Shown here one piece after another: positions 7,692 to 16,700 of a DNA stretch of 28,828 nt; position 1 is the stretch's first letter, and each line of letters starts with the position of its first letter. Position numbers and translations under genes: made by a program. This stretch comes from Candidatus Sigynarchaeota archaeon (GTDB lineage Archaea > Asgardarchaeota > Lokiarchaeia > Sigynarchaeales > Sigynarchaeaceae): NCBI GenBank assembly GCA_030587525.1, contig JAUQYW010000033.1, positions 1 to 28,828 of the forward strand, read 5' to 3'. The notes below the pieces were generated by a model. That model was not told where the DNA came from. It saw only the letters and a program-made list of their open reading frames with translations, and did no database searches.

Positions 7692-8989
7692 CAATGCAAT
7701 TCCAATAAAACATAGAGGACGATGACCACGGCGGCAGCGATCGCCGCGAGCACCAGCACCTTGGTCAAGGTTTCGTGAAGCTTCGTGGTCGGCGCCAGCG
7801 CATCGTTCGGGCAGCACTCCCCACAGCAGAAGCAGTTGATGCACTTGGTCTCGTCGAGCACGATCTTGTCGCCTTGCTTCGACAGCGCCCCGACTGGGCA
7901 TTGCTTCACGCACGTCAAGCATTTCTTGCACCGGCGATGGTTCACTCGGATAACGACCTTGGTTGCCCAGAGCAACAAGCGATTCTTTTTCAACTCACGC
8001 CGGGCCTTCAAAACACCGATCGGGGGCAACTCCGCCTTTTGCACGAGGGATCTCCAATCGTCGCCGACGATGCGAAGGGCATCGATCGATGCAGGCCAAT
8101 TGTTGCGCGTGGCAAGGGAATGGATGGTTTCCAGGGCTGTGGGATCCCCGCCCATCAGCGTGAACGCGACGGTATCGAGAGCCGCGGGCGAGAACGACCC
8201 GATCAAGACCTTGAATGCCCTCGGCTTCCCGGCACTCGGTCCCTTCTTGCCTTCCATGCCGACGATGCCGTCCAAGAGGTGCAGCACCGGTTTTGTCGTC
8301 TTTCCTGGCCCGGTTGCGAGCACGGCTTGGTGAATGTCGCCAAGAAGGCGTTGAAAGTCGTCCTTGCTTTGATGGATGGCGTGCATTCGATTCTTATTCA
8401 CTTCGAGGCCATAAAAATTCTTTATCGCTCCCGTAAACACGCATCCAGCGTGGGTCTTCATGCGTGGCTGGTTGATCACGATGTCCGCGGCTGCGATCGC
8501 TTCCGGCACGCTCACGATGGCTTCGGTCTTGAACGAGGCGTGCGACACGGGCTTCCAACCCTGCTCGAAGAAATTCACGACGGGATTACCGAGCCGTTCC
8601 GCCACGGCGGCGAGGCCGACCTTCTTCAATGTCACGGCCGTGAAGATCTTGTTGAACGTGGAATCGCCAACGAGCACTTTCTTGCAGCCCTTTGCCTGGA
8701 GGTACTTCCCGAGCTCCTCGACGACGGTGGGATGGCTGCAAGCAAGGCTGAAGGGTGCCAAGCCGTTCACCTTGATGAAGACCGTCTTGCTTTCAAGGGA
8801 ATCCTTCAAGAACGCGGGGTCGAGCAGCTCCATCACGCGCTGGATGCCGCGCTTGACGTTTTCTGGCTCATAATCGTCGACCTTGACCACGGCGACGAGG
8901 TCCGGCTTTTCGATGCTGATCGAGCGGTCATCCTTGGGGATGACTTGGACGGCGTGCCCGGCGTGGTCGGTCATTTCGGTTTCTGTCAT
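7691..8989 (-). CDS. DUF362 protein with two [4Fe-4S] sites and C-terminal membrane anchor
   Basis: The N-terminal 300 residues match the DUF362 family (VFIKVN, a long central region with NQPRMKTHAGCVFTGAIKN, then LLDGIVGMEG). A ferredoxin part follows with C-x2-C-x2-C-x3-C-P (CKKCLTCVKQCP) and a second set (CINCFCCGECCP). This is enough for two [4Fe-4S] clusters. The last 25 residues form a single hydrophobic helix, so the protein is probably tail-anchored with the clusters in the cytoplasm. The family is widespread in anaerobes, but its reaction is not known to me. I chose the ATG at 8989 (432 residues, GAGG 4 bases before it). The frame extends to 9067, but a TATA-like ATAAATAA near 9082-9090 would put transcription start inside that extension. 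Confidence 0.85.
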   Translation of the reverse strand: MTETEMTDHAGHAVQVIPKDDRSISIEKPDLVAVVKVDDYEPENVKRGIQRVMELLDPAFLKDSLESKTVFIKVNGLAPFSLACSHPTVVEELGKYLQAKGCKKVLVGDSTFNKIFTAVTLKKVGLAAVAERLGNPVVNFFEQGWKPVSHASFKTEAIVSVPEAIAAADIVINQPRMKTHAGCVFTGAIKNFYGLEVNKNRMHAIHQSKDDFQRLLGDIHQAVLATGPGKTTKPVLHLLDGIVGMEGKKGPSAGKPRAFKVLIGSFSPAALDTVAFTLMGGDPTALETIHSLATRNNWPASIDALRIVGDDWRSLVQKAELPPIGVLKARRELKKNRLLLWATKVVIRVNHRRCKKCLTCVKQCPVGALSKQGDKIVLDETKCINCFCCGECCPNDALAPTTKLHETLTKVLVLAAIAAAVVIVLYVLLELH

Positions 8990-9192
8990 GATCCTCGACT
9001 TGTCTCCCGTTTCGTGGCGGCCGTGGCGATTTTGCCGCGGTCGCACGTCCGCGGGTGTATGGTCCATAGTGGTCGTGCTCGTTTATTTATGTCGCCCTTG
9101 CGCGCGCAATGTTGTGCCACGTTGTAGGTTCGGGAGCATCGCGTCCATCGCGGCGCGCTTTTTGTCGCAATCGACAGCCCCGGCCGGCACAA

Positions 9193-9201
9193 TCTTTTAT
9201 A
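9193..9201 (+). promoter_or_regulatory. TATA box in the divergent DUF362 / regulator region
   Basis: A clear CTTTTATAAG-like box lies in a GC-rich gap, about 55-60 bases before the ArsR-like gene. Transcription start would be near 9224. Because the box is nearly palindromic it might also serve the other strand. A second box (ATAAATAA on the minus strand at 9082-9090) suits the DUF362 gene better. Confidence 0.5.
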
Positions 9202-9255
9202 AGCAGCGAGCGGTATCGTTGACTTGAATCACAGAGCAAAAGGGAAAAATCTTCG

Positions 9256-9849
9256 ATGGCCCTCGTGCGACGGCGACGGAATCCGGTTGTGCGGCGTGAG
9301 ACCAAGCCGTACTTGCAGATGCGGATCGACTACATTATGATCGGGCTCAGCCATCCCATCCGCGTGTCGGTGCTCAAGTTCTTGAACCGGACGCTGAAAA
9401 ATGGCGATGCAATGCAGCCTTTTTCTGCCATCCAGCACGCGATCGAGAGCATCAACCCGAGAATCTTGACATCGGACCTGAGCTATCATCTCGCCGAGCT
9501 GAAGAAGGTCAAGTTCATCGAGCAACTCAACGGTGCTGAACGGATCGGATACGTACTCACGGAACTAGGCCGCAAGCTCGTGGAAGTGTACTTCGAGCTC
9601 GAGGGCATCCATGACGAGCTCGCTGTCTTGCAGCCAAACGTGCTCGACACGCACGTGTACAAGAATCGTATCATGGAATTGACCCGGCCATGCAAGGAGG
9701 AAACCCACGTGACCCGCATCGTGATAGAGCCACGAAATACCGAGACTCCCGTGGACAAGTTCTTGACAGACCACCTGCAAGACGCGGACAAGAAACGCGC
9801 TTCAAAGCGCAAGGGCACCTCATTTTCGAGCCTTGACACGTTTAAGTGA
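9256..9849 (+). CDS. ArsR-like winged-helix transcriptional regulator
   Basis: This 197-residue protein has a basic N-terminus (RRRR) and a winged helix at about residues 24-115. The ArsR-type opening is clear (IGLSHPIRVSVLKFL), as are the recognition-helix region LTSDLSYHLAELKKVKFIE and the wing/last helix GYVLTELGRKLVE. A helical region and a basic, Ser/Thr-rich tail of about 80 residues follow, with no known domain. No metal-binding cysteine pair of classic ArsR proteins is visible, so the signal is not obviously a metal. It is divergent from the DUF362 gene and upstream of the kinase; control of either is plausible but unproven. Confidence 0.8.
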   Translation: MALVRRRRNPVVRRETKPYLQMRIDYIMIGLSHPIRVSVLKFLNRTLKNGDAMQPFSAIQHAIESINPRILTSDLSYHLAELKKVKFIEQLNGAERIGYVLTELGRKLVEVYFELEGIHDELAVLQPNVLDTHVYKNRIMELTRPCKEETHVTRIVIEPRNTETPVDKFLTDHLQDADKKRASKRKGTSFSSLDTFK

Positions 9850-9903
9850 CCGCGACCACGCGAGTTTTTTACCCTTCCCGCGTGTACATCTAGCCGATTG
9901 ACC

Positions 9904-11430
9904 ATGACACACGTGATGGCGCTCGATCTCGGCACCACGGGCACGAGAGCCGTTTTGTTCGATGAAAAAGGAGAGATGAAGGGTTCCGCGTACAAGGAAT
10001 GGGCAAGCTTCTACCCATCCCCTGCGGAGGTCGAGCAAGATGCGAACGCGTGGTGGACTTCCACGCGTGATATGATTGGCGAGGTGCTGAAAAAGACCAA
10101 GGTCGCCACGAAGGATATCAAGGCACTGGCGGTCACGAACCAGCGGGAGACCATCGTTCCCGTGGACAAGGACGGCAATCCCCTCGCCAATGCCATCGTC
10201 TGGCAGGACCGGCGCACGGGGAATGAATGCGACTTCATCCGCGACAAGATCGGCAAGGACAAGGTGTACAAGATCGCGGGCTTGACGATCGACCCGTACT
10301 TTTCAGCGTCGAAAATACTCTGGTTTAAAAACAACCGGCCTGACGTGTATAAAAAGGCCGCCAAGTTCTTGCTGGTACATGATTTCATCGTGCAAAAGCT
10401 CACGGGAAAATTCGTCACTGATCACTCGAACGCGGCCCGCACGATGCTGTTCGACATCACGGCCCGGAGGTGGAGCGACGAGCTCCTCGCGGGCATGGGC
10501 ATCGATCGCGACAAGCTTCCCGAGGTCAGCCCGCCTGGAAAACTGATCGGACCTGTACTACCAGGTGCTGGCACCGGCCTCGACAAGGGCACGATCGTCG
10601 TCGCCGGCGCCGGGGACCAGCAATGCGCGGCGCTCGGCGTCGGTGTGACGGAGAAAGGCCGTGTCAAGTGCACTATGGGGACGGGGACATTTTTGTTGGC
10701 GTATTCCTCCAGCGTCAAGCTCGATCCGAAGACCCGTGTATTGTGTTCGTGCGCGGCAATCGAAGATTCGTACGTGGTCGAGGCGTCCATGTTCTCGACC
10801 GGCTCGCTGCTACGCTGGGCACGCGACACTCTGGGCCACGCGGAATGCGACGAGGCGGCAGCGGTTAATCAGACCCCGTATCAAGTGATCGATGGCAAGG
10901 CGGAAAAATCGCCGATTGGCTCGAATGGACTGCTGTTTTTGCCCTTCATCGTCGGTGCAGGAGCCCCGTACTGGAATCCTGATGCACGGGGCACTTTGTT
11001 TGGCTTGGCAGCTGGACACCAGCGAAGCGACATTTACCGGTCGATCATGGAAGGCACGTCGTTTGACGTGAAGAAAAATCTCGACGTGTTCAAGGAGATG
11101 GGTCTCGCGCCGAGCGAGCTCCGCATCACGGGCGGGGGCAGTCGGTCGGGCATCTGGAGCCAGATCTTGTCAGACGCGTGCGCAGTGCCGTGCATCCGGC
11201 CGCAATACGAGGAATCGACGGCAGTCGGCGCGGCGCTGCTCGCGTCGGTCGGTGCCGGGCTTTACAAGGACATTGCCAAGGCGGCGAACGATTTCATCGT
11301 CATCAAGGCGCGGTTCCAGCCCGACAAGAAGGCACAAGAAAAATACCAGAAGATCATGGGCGTTTACACGAAGCTCTACGACACACTAAATGGCGCGGGC
11401 TTGTTCAAGGACTTACAAAAAGTTGTATGA
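9904..11430 (+). CDS. FGGY-family sugar/polyol kinase, probably glycerol kinase-like
   Basis: The protein (508 residues from the ATG at 9904) has the FGGY two-domain kinase fold. The N-terminal phosphate-binding motif is LDLGTTGTRAVLFD. The segments TNQRETIVPVD and AIVWQDRRTGNEC are typical of glycerol kinase rather than xylulokinase, as is NAARTMLFDI. The C-terminal half has GAGDQQCAALG, GTGTFLL, and ITGGGSRSGIWSQILSDA. The last of these is closer to other FGGY kinases, so substrate assignment is not certain. A glycerol kinase would supply sn-glycerol 3-phosphate. A TTG lies 6 bases before the ATG; I prefer the ATG. A T-rich TATA-like box at 9865-9872 suggests a very short leader. The gene converges with the TPR gene, with 19 bases between. 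Confidence 0.85.
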   Translation: MTHVMALDLGTTGTRAVLFDEKGEMKGSAYKEWASFYPSPAEVEQDANAWWTSTRDMIGEVLKKTKVATKDIKALAVTNQRETIVPVDKDGNPLANAIVWQDRRTGNECDFIRDKIGKDKVYKIAGLTIDPYFSASKILWFKNNRPDVYKKAAKFLLVHDFIVQKLTGKFVTDHSNAARTMLFDITARRWSDELLAGMGIDRDKLPEVSPPGKLIGPVLPGAGTGLDKGTIVVAGAGDQQCAALGVGVTEKGRVKCTMGTGTFLLAYSSSVKLDPKTRVLCSCAAIEDSYVVEASMFSTGSLLRWARDTLGHAECDEAAAVNQTPYQVIDGKAEKSPIGSNGLLFLPFIVGAGAPYWNPDARGTLFGLAAGHQRSDIYRSIMEGTSFDVKKNLDVFKEMGLAPSELRITGGGSRSGIWSQILSDACAVPCIRPQYEESTAVGAALLASVGAGLYKDIAKAANDFIVIKARFQPDKKAQEKYQKIMGVYTKLYDTLNGAGLFKDLQKVV

Positions 11431-11449
11431 CCACGGATCTGCAACTCTT

Positions 11450-12406
11450 TCACTTTTTTTCGTTCATGTACTTCAAGTTTAAGCCCGGGAAGTACCATCG
11501 CGTGCCATCCTTGTAGGACGTCACTTTTCGTGCGATGCCCTTGTTCTCCAACACTACCAGGGCACGCTTGATGCGGAACTCGTCCCATGAGGTGGCTTTC
11601 GCGACTTCATCCGCCGTGAGCTTTCCGGATTCGGATGCGATCTTGAGTACATCTTGCACGTCCGGCGTGAAATCCACCGGAACAAATTCAACGACCGAGA
11701 AGTTGGTATCTTCCAACTTCTTCACGCCAACTATCATGTTGTTCGTTTCAAGGTACCCGAGGGCTTCGAGCACATCGGCAGGGGTACCCCTGAATCCCGG
11801 CACGTCTTCCTGCAATCGTGAAAAGAGTTCGAGGAACGATATCACGCCACCTGTGTCTTTCTGCAGCCTGTTTCCGATTTGGAGCAAGTATCCCGCGAGA
11901 TCCTGGATGAATTTTTCGTGGTTTCCCGTGTTTTGAGTGAGAATCTCGGCAGGTAACGGGACTTCCTTTATTTTCTCGGGCTTTTTATTCTTCTCCTTGG
12001 AAACCTCCGCCAAAACATCGACGGGTTTTGCTTGCAAAAGCTTGTCATCGAGCTTCGATGCGTTTTGCAAGAATCGTTTTGCTTTCAAGCTGCCAAGTTT
12101 CTCTGCTTTTTGGAAGCAAAACAATGCCTTGCCATCCTCGTTTAGCTGGAAATAACACGCCGCTAGCGTGAGCCACGCGTGGACATCATCTTCCTTTACT
12201 GCTATAGCTTTCTTGCAAGCATCAATAGCCCTGGCATATTCTTTCAACTGGAATAATTCAGCCGCCATGTTGCTCCAAGCTTGATAATACGATGGATCGA
12301 TGTCGATAGCTTTCTGATAACAGATGATCGCGTTTCGCGAATTTTTCAAACTGGAATGATATTTGCCCAGATCGAACCAGTACTCTGCGGTGTGCTCGTT
12401 CTCCAC
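11450..12406 (-). CDS. TPR protein with C-terminal tandem winged helix resembling ESCRT-II EAP30
   Basis: Residues 8-110 hold three tetratricopeptide repeats (AWSNMAAELFQLKEYARAID and the flanking ones). A charged linker follows (about 120-160). Residues about 165-310 look like two winged helices: GGVISFLELFSRLQ, PADVLEALGYLE, a beta segment FSVVEFVPVD, then GKLTADEVAKATSWDEFRIK and a G-x-R-W-Y-F-P-G-L ending. That order and wording resemble the EAP30 domain of Vps22/Vps36, including the final Y/F-x-P-x-L. It may be an Asgard ESCRT-II-related protein fused to TPRs, or simply a TPR-winged-helix protein. The start is GTG; no better in-frame start is nearby. No other ESCRT gene is in the window. 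Confidence 0.75.
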   Translation of the reverse strand: MENEHTAEYWFDLGKYHSSLKNSRNAIICYQKAIDIDPSYYQAWSNMAAELFQLKEYARAIDACKKAIAVKEDDVHAWLTLAACYFQLNEDGKALFCFQKAEKLGSLKAKRFLQNASKLDDKLLQAKPVDVLAEVSKEKNKKPEKIKEVPLPAEILTQNTGNHEKFIQDLAGYLLQIGNRLQKDTGGVISFLELFSRLQEDVPGFRGTPADVLEALGYLETNNMIVGVKKLEDTNFSVVEFVPVDFTPDVQDVLKIASESGKLTADEVAKATSWDEFRIKRALVVLENKGIARKVTSYKDGTRWYFPGLNLKYMNEKK

Positions 12407-12469
12407 GGGTATTCACGTGACGAGATCGGTTTGAAACTGAATCCCGATTGACTAGGGAAGGTTGGTCGG

Positions 12470-12477
12470 TTTAAAAG
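12470..12477 (-). promoter_or_regulatory. TATA box for the TPR gene
   Basis: On the minus strand CTTTTAAACC lies about 65 bases before the GTG start. The 12407-12587 gap otherwise holds only AT-rich sequence without a gene. Because TTTAAA is palindromic the strand is inferred from the neighbouring gene. Confidence 0.4.
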
Positions 12478-12587
12478 CTACCTATCAGTTTTCCTTACTT
12501 ATTATTAAAGATACATCCGGGAACCAAGAAAGTTCGAAAGTTGCTTCGTTCTAAAAGAATGATGGATTCCTAGTTTCGTAATTTTGT

Positions 12588-13769
12588 CTACATCCGGGAT
12601 TCAGTTTCCGTTTCGTGTTTTTGATGAAGTTCTTGAAGATGTTTCAAGAAACCGGCCACGTCCCCACCATCGAGAACAAGCTCGTCCCCGTCGATCTTGA
12701 ATCGGAATTGCGACGCCCATTCAACCAGTTTCTCGTCAAATGCATTTTGATCAAGGTTAATGCCAAGATTTCTCTTAAGGTCATCCAACGCCACCCGTGT
12801 CTTGCCATCGATGAGCATTTCAAAATCATTCTGGATTTTCGAAGAACCCGCACGTAAATCGCGGAGTTTTTTTATAAATCCATTAACATTGCCATCTTGC
12901 AAGACCAGGTTGTCACCATCAATCCAGAATCCAAACTCAATCGACCAATCGACGATAATTGCATCAAATTCTGAGGAATTCATGTTTAGCGCGGTTTTTA
13001 GCGCATCAAGGCTAATCATGTAGTTAGCTTGAATGAAGCTGAAGAGTGGATCCGTTTCAACTTGGACACTGGAAAGTTTGCCCGCGGAGATCTCTTGCCT
13101 TTTTTTTGCAGCATAAAGTTTTTTTTCAAATTCTCGTATCTCTCGGTTGATCTTGCGATATTCATCGTCATATTTCATAATAAAGAACCATATCACCAAG
13201 AATATGCCTACGATGGTGAATGTGATCGCCATTGAGCTGGCGCTAATCAAGGTTGAAATAACTCCGACCAGGAATAGGACCCAACCAACATTTAAAGAAA
13301 TAAATAGTATCTCTTTCGATATAGGCATTTTCTTTTCGTTTTTTAATGTTTCCACCACGATCTCATAGAATTCGATTTGTTGTTGCACCGTGGCTGGTAA
13401 CGGGATATGCATTGAGGCTATATCGTTTTCGTTCTCCGAAGAGATTGTTTTCTTCGTATCTCTCCTTAGCTGGCTAGAGGTTTTGCTTCGTATCGGTTTC
13501 TGCAATTCTATAAATTTCGAGACATGCCATTTTATGAAAGTATCTGGATTTGTTTTAGCATAATCAACCAATAATTGCGTGTGTTTCAAGTTTTTGACTA
13601 AGTTTAGCAATTTAATGACGATTGGTTGAACTTCGTAAAATGTAACGTGGCAAAACCCGTCGCTCTTGATCTCGTGTTGAATTCCTTGCAATAAAACCAT
13701 CGCTACGGGTATATTCGTGCTGGTACTCCTCTTGTTGAAGATAATCGTGATTCTTTTCTTTAATATCAT
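12588..13769 (-). CDS. Two-helix membrane protein with two C-terminal winged-helix-like modules
   Basis: The product (393 residues) is not a family I recognise. A soluble N-terminal part (about 1-145) precedes two membrane helices (about 153-175 and 180-198) with a short loop between them. A charged coiled-coil stretch follows (200-225). Then come two related modules of about 65 residues (about 241-306 and 313-382). Each has a leucine pattern L-x-x-L-x-x-x-L, then W-S/A-x-E/Q-F-x-F-x-I-D-G-D-x-L-V-L. The same module ends the neighbouring cysteine-array protein. With both membrane helices close together, the N- and C-terminal parts lie on the same side, presumably the cytoplasm. The start ATG overlaps the stop of the upstream gene by four bases (ATGA), so translation is probably coupled. 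Confidence 0.75.
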   Translation of the reverse strand: MILKKRITIIFNKRSTSTNIPVAMVLLQGIQHEIKSDGFCHVTFYEVQPIVIKLLNLVKNLKHTQLLVDYAKTNPDTFIKWHVSKFIELQKPIRSKTSSQLRRDTKKTISSENENDIASMHIPLPATVQQQIEFYEIVVETLKNEKKMPISKEILFISLNVGWVLFLVGVISTLISASSMAITFTIVGIFLVIWFFIMKYDDEYRKINREIREFEKKLYAAKKRQEISAGKLSSVQVETDPLFSFIQANYMISLDALKTALNMNSSEFDAIIVDWSIEFGFWIDGDNLVLQDGNVNGFIKKLRDLRAGSSKIQNDFEMLIDGKTRVALDDLKRNLGINLDQNAFDEKLVEWASQFRFKIDGDELVLDGGDVAGFLKHLQELHQKHETETESRM

Positions 13770-16700
13770 TGAAAGCTCCCAGAATCCTTCAATAAAATTG
13801 ATTCGAGGTACAAGAAAAACTTGGCATTATCCGACGTTCCAACAATTACATAATCCCCTTCGATTACCAGGCCATTCTCTGCAGAGCGTTTGACGATGTT
13901 CAATGAAAAATTCCCTTGGTCCATTTCCAGGACGCGTCGTAACATATCGAGCTTGATACGCGTTGACGCCGCGAACAATTTTTTGGTTTTGGATATAATT
14001 GTAATCGCGCGCGAGTTATCGGTCGAAACAGGTCGTTGAATCGGAGTTGTATTCGGTGGAGACGCTGCCACGGCATCCGATGCCGAATCCCTGGAAACCT
14101 GGATGCTAGAGGATGGTAAGATGGTCGCTGGAATATCGGGTTTTTTCGATAGTGCTGACATTATTGGTTGAAACGCTGGTTTAACTAACGAAATCTCGGT
14201 GGGTTTATCATTCCTTGAAAAAAAATCCTTGATCTTACCGATTATGGTGGGATTCCGGTACAGTATCTCGGCATTGGTGTTTTTGTAATGGACGAGGGTA
14301 TAACCATCAGTGCCAATATTGAACAAGACGAAGTAGAGGCTCTTTAATTCGGTCATGCGGACGTGGGCTTGGTTTGCTGGGACCTCGTAAACCTTACCTT
14401 CTAAATTAACCGTGGTGATATTATTGTCCGAATTGATGTTCAAGATCGAGGGATATACAAACTGAAATTCCATGCGCCTGAGAAATAGGTAAAAATTTTC
14501 TTCGGAAGCAGTCGTGCATGGGATGCACATGCCAGGATGCTTGAGATCCATTTGGGAGATAGTATAGAAGAGATGGCAAGATAGGCAATATACGCGGTCA
14601 GCTATGGAATGCCGATTATCATCGTATGGGGATAAAAATGAATGCTCCTTGCACACATTTAGCCGCAATTTTTCGGAAACGATGCTGCATGTATCATCCG
14701 TGCAATAATACTTTGAACAAACAGTGCATTTCACCGAATGCTCAAAGCATACGATTTTATTGCAATTATTGCACTTTTCGCTATGCATGGTGCATACATC
14801 ATAGACATCTGCACCATTTCTCTTGTGAATTTCACATTCGTGGTGATGTTCTTGGCAAAATGCTTTCTTGCAGCCACGATGCTTGCATTTGCTTGGTTTG
14901 CAATCTTTGCAAATTTTCTTGCCGCAAGTATCGCATATTGCTATTGCTGGTTCGCACGCGAGGCAAAAACTCTTGCCACAAATGTCGCACTTGACGGTAT
15001 CGGCAGGGCATGATACAGGATTTTTCTTTCCGAGTGCCTTGCATCGGTCACATTCGTGCACGTCATCGCGACACAAATTTTTTTTGCAGGTTTTGCAAAG
15101 ATAATGGCCACAATTGTCACACGAGTGATTGCCACAAATATTGCATGCCGGTGCATGACCATCGCAGAGGATCTCGTTGCAAAAATGGCATGTCACCGCG
15201 TGCGTTGGGCAGACCCAGCAATTCTTCTTTTTTTCTTCCTTGCATATCCGGCATTCAACCGCGTGGTCCTTGCACAATCCTTTTCCGCAGGATTTGCATG
15301 CGTGCGCTCCACATGCTTCGCATGCGAGTTTATTGCAAACGGAGCACATTACCTGTTTACAAGTCTGCGTGCAAAATGATTCACCGCAAAAATCGCATTT
15401 CCACGAGTGATCCTTGCAGACCCACCGGCGTTCCTGCTTGTCTTTGCTGCACTGGTGGCATTCGATCGCATGGTCCTTGCAGAGAGTTTTACCGCACACT
15501 TTACACTTATAGATACCGCAAGTCTCGCAAACAGTCTTGCCACATTCTTTACATGTCTGGACACATCGGGAACAAAATATCTTGCCGCAAAAATCGCATC
15601 TTTTACTATCCTCTTTGCACGTCGAACGCTCGTGCACGCCTTTTTCAACGCAGCGAGGACACTCGATAACGTGGTCGATGCACACTATTTTCTTGCAATC
15701 CTTGCACGAAAATATTCCACAATCGAAGCAAACCGTCCTGTTACAAACGCTGCAGACGGCCACGCATTGGGAGCATAACATTTTTCCACAAATCGCACAA
15801 TGTTTGATATGAGCTTTACAAGCGCAACGTCTCGGTAGCGACGCGTCTAATTCTACTCTTCGTGCACAGCTGGTACATTCATAATAATGGTTCTGGCAAA
15901 AAAGGCGTCGGCAATCAACGCATTCTCGAGTATTGCAAGCAGAACATACATCTTTGCCGCATTCGTGGCAGATCCCCACGCACGCCAAGCAAGAAAGATG
16001 CTTGTTACTGCATACTTGTCCCTGGTAGATGGGTAACCCGCACGCGCAAGTCGGCGGGATGAGTTCTTGATCGAATATGTTGTAATCGAACGTGTATTCA
16101 ATGTCGCCATGGTTTGAGGCGATCTTGCACTTGAATTGGAAAATGATCGGGATATAGATGGCCGCGACACCCAGCACTTCGAAATTCGTATCAAGCTTGT
16201 ACATTGCCGAGTATTCACTCTTCTTGAAATTCCATTCCTTCTCGATGTTTTTCCGTTCCTGTTCAAGGTCCGGTATCTTGGTCGTGTCCTTTTTTTGCCT
16301 TGCAGCATCGGTAGCCGTCTCGTTTTCAGTGAGCAGCTGCTTGTAATACGTATCGAGAATAGTCAACTCTTTTTGAAGGCGGGATCGGAGACGTCCATCC
16401 ACCTCGGTCGTGCGAGTCTTTATTGCTTCATTCAACTTAGGAATGGCCTTGTCGACCAGGGTTTTGATTTTTTCATCGGTAATCTCAAGCAATTCCCCTT
16501 GAACGGGCATATCGTTCGTTAAACGGGGCTGTTCTGATTGGAAATAGCTATCCAATCGTTTGGTATAAAACGTGATGAGCTCCTTGACTTGTTTTGTTTC
16601 TTCATCGATGTCGATTAATGGGATGATCGCCCTTTCGATACTAGTCACCGCTTCGATCGAGCTGAAATCGATGCGCGCGATGAAGATCAAAAAAGGGACA

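Noticed and set aside
8990..9067. The longer DUF362 start at 9067
   Set aside because: The extra 26 residues are low-complexity (His/Arg-rich) and the TATA-like box at 9082-9090 would place transcription start downstream of 9067.
7775..9127. A 450-codon plus-strand open frame across the DUF362 gene
   Set aside because: It is antisense to a gene with clear DUF362 and ferredoxin motifs. Its product has no recognisable domain and its length reflects the GC-rich codon use of the real gene.
15010..15669. Long plus-strand frames opposite the cysteine-array gene
   Set aside because: They mirror the regular TGY codons of the array on the other strand and have no domain of their own.
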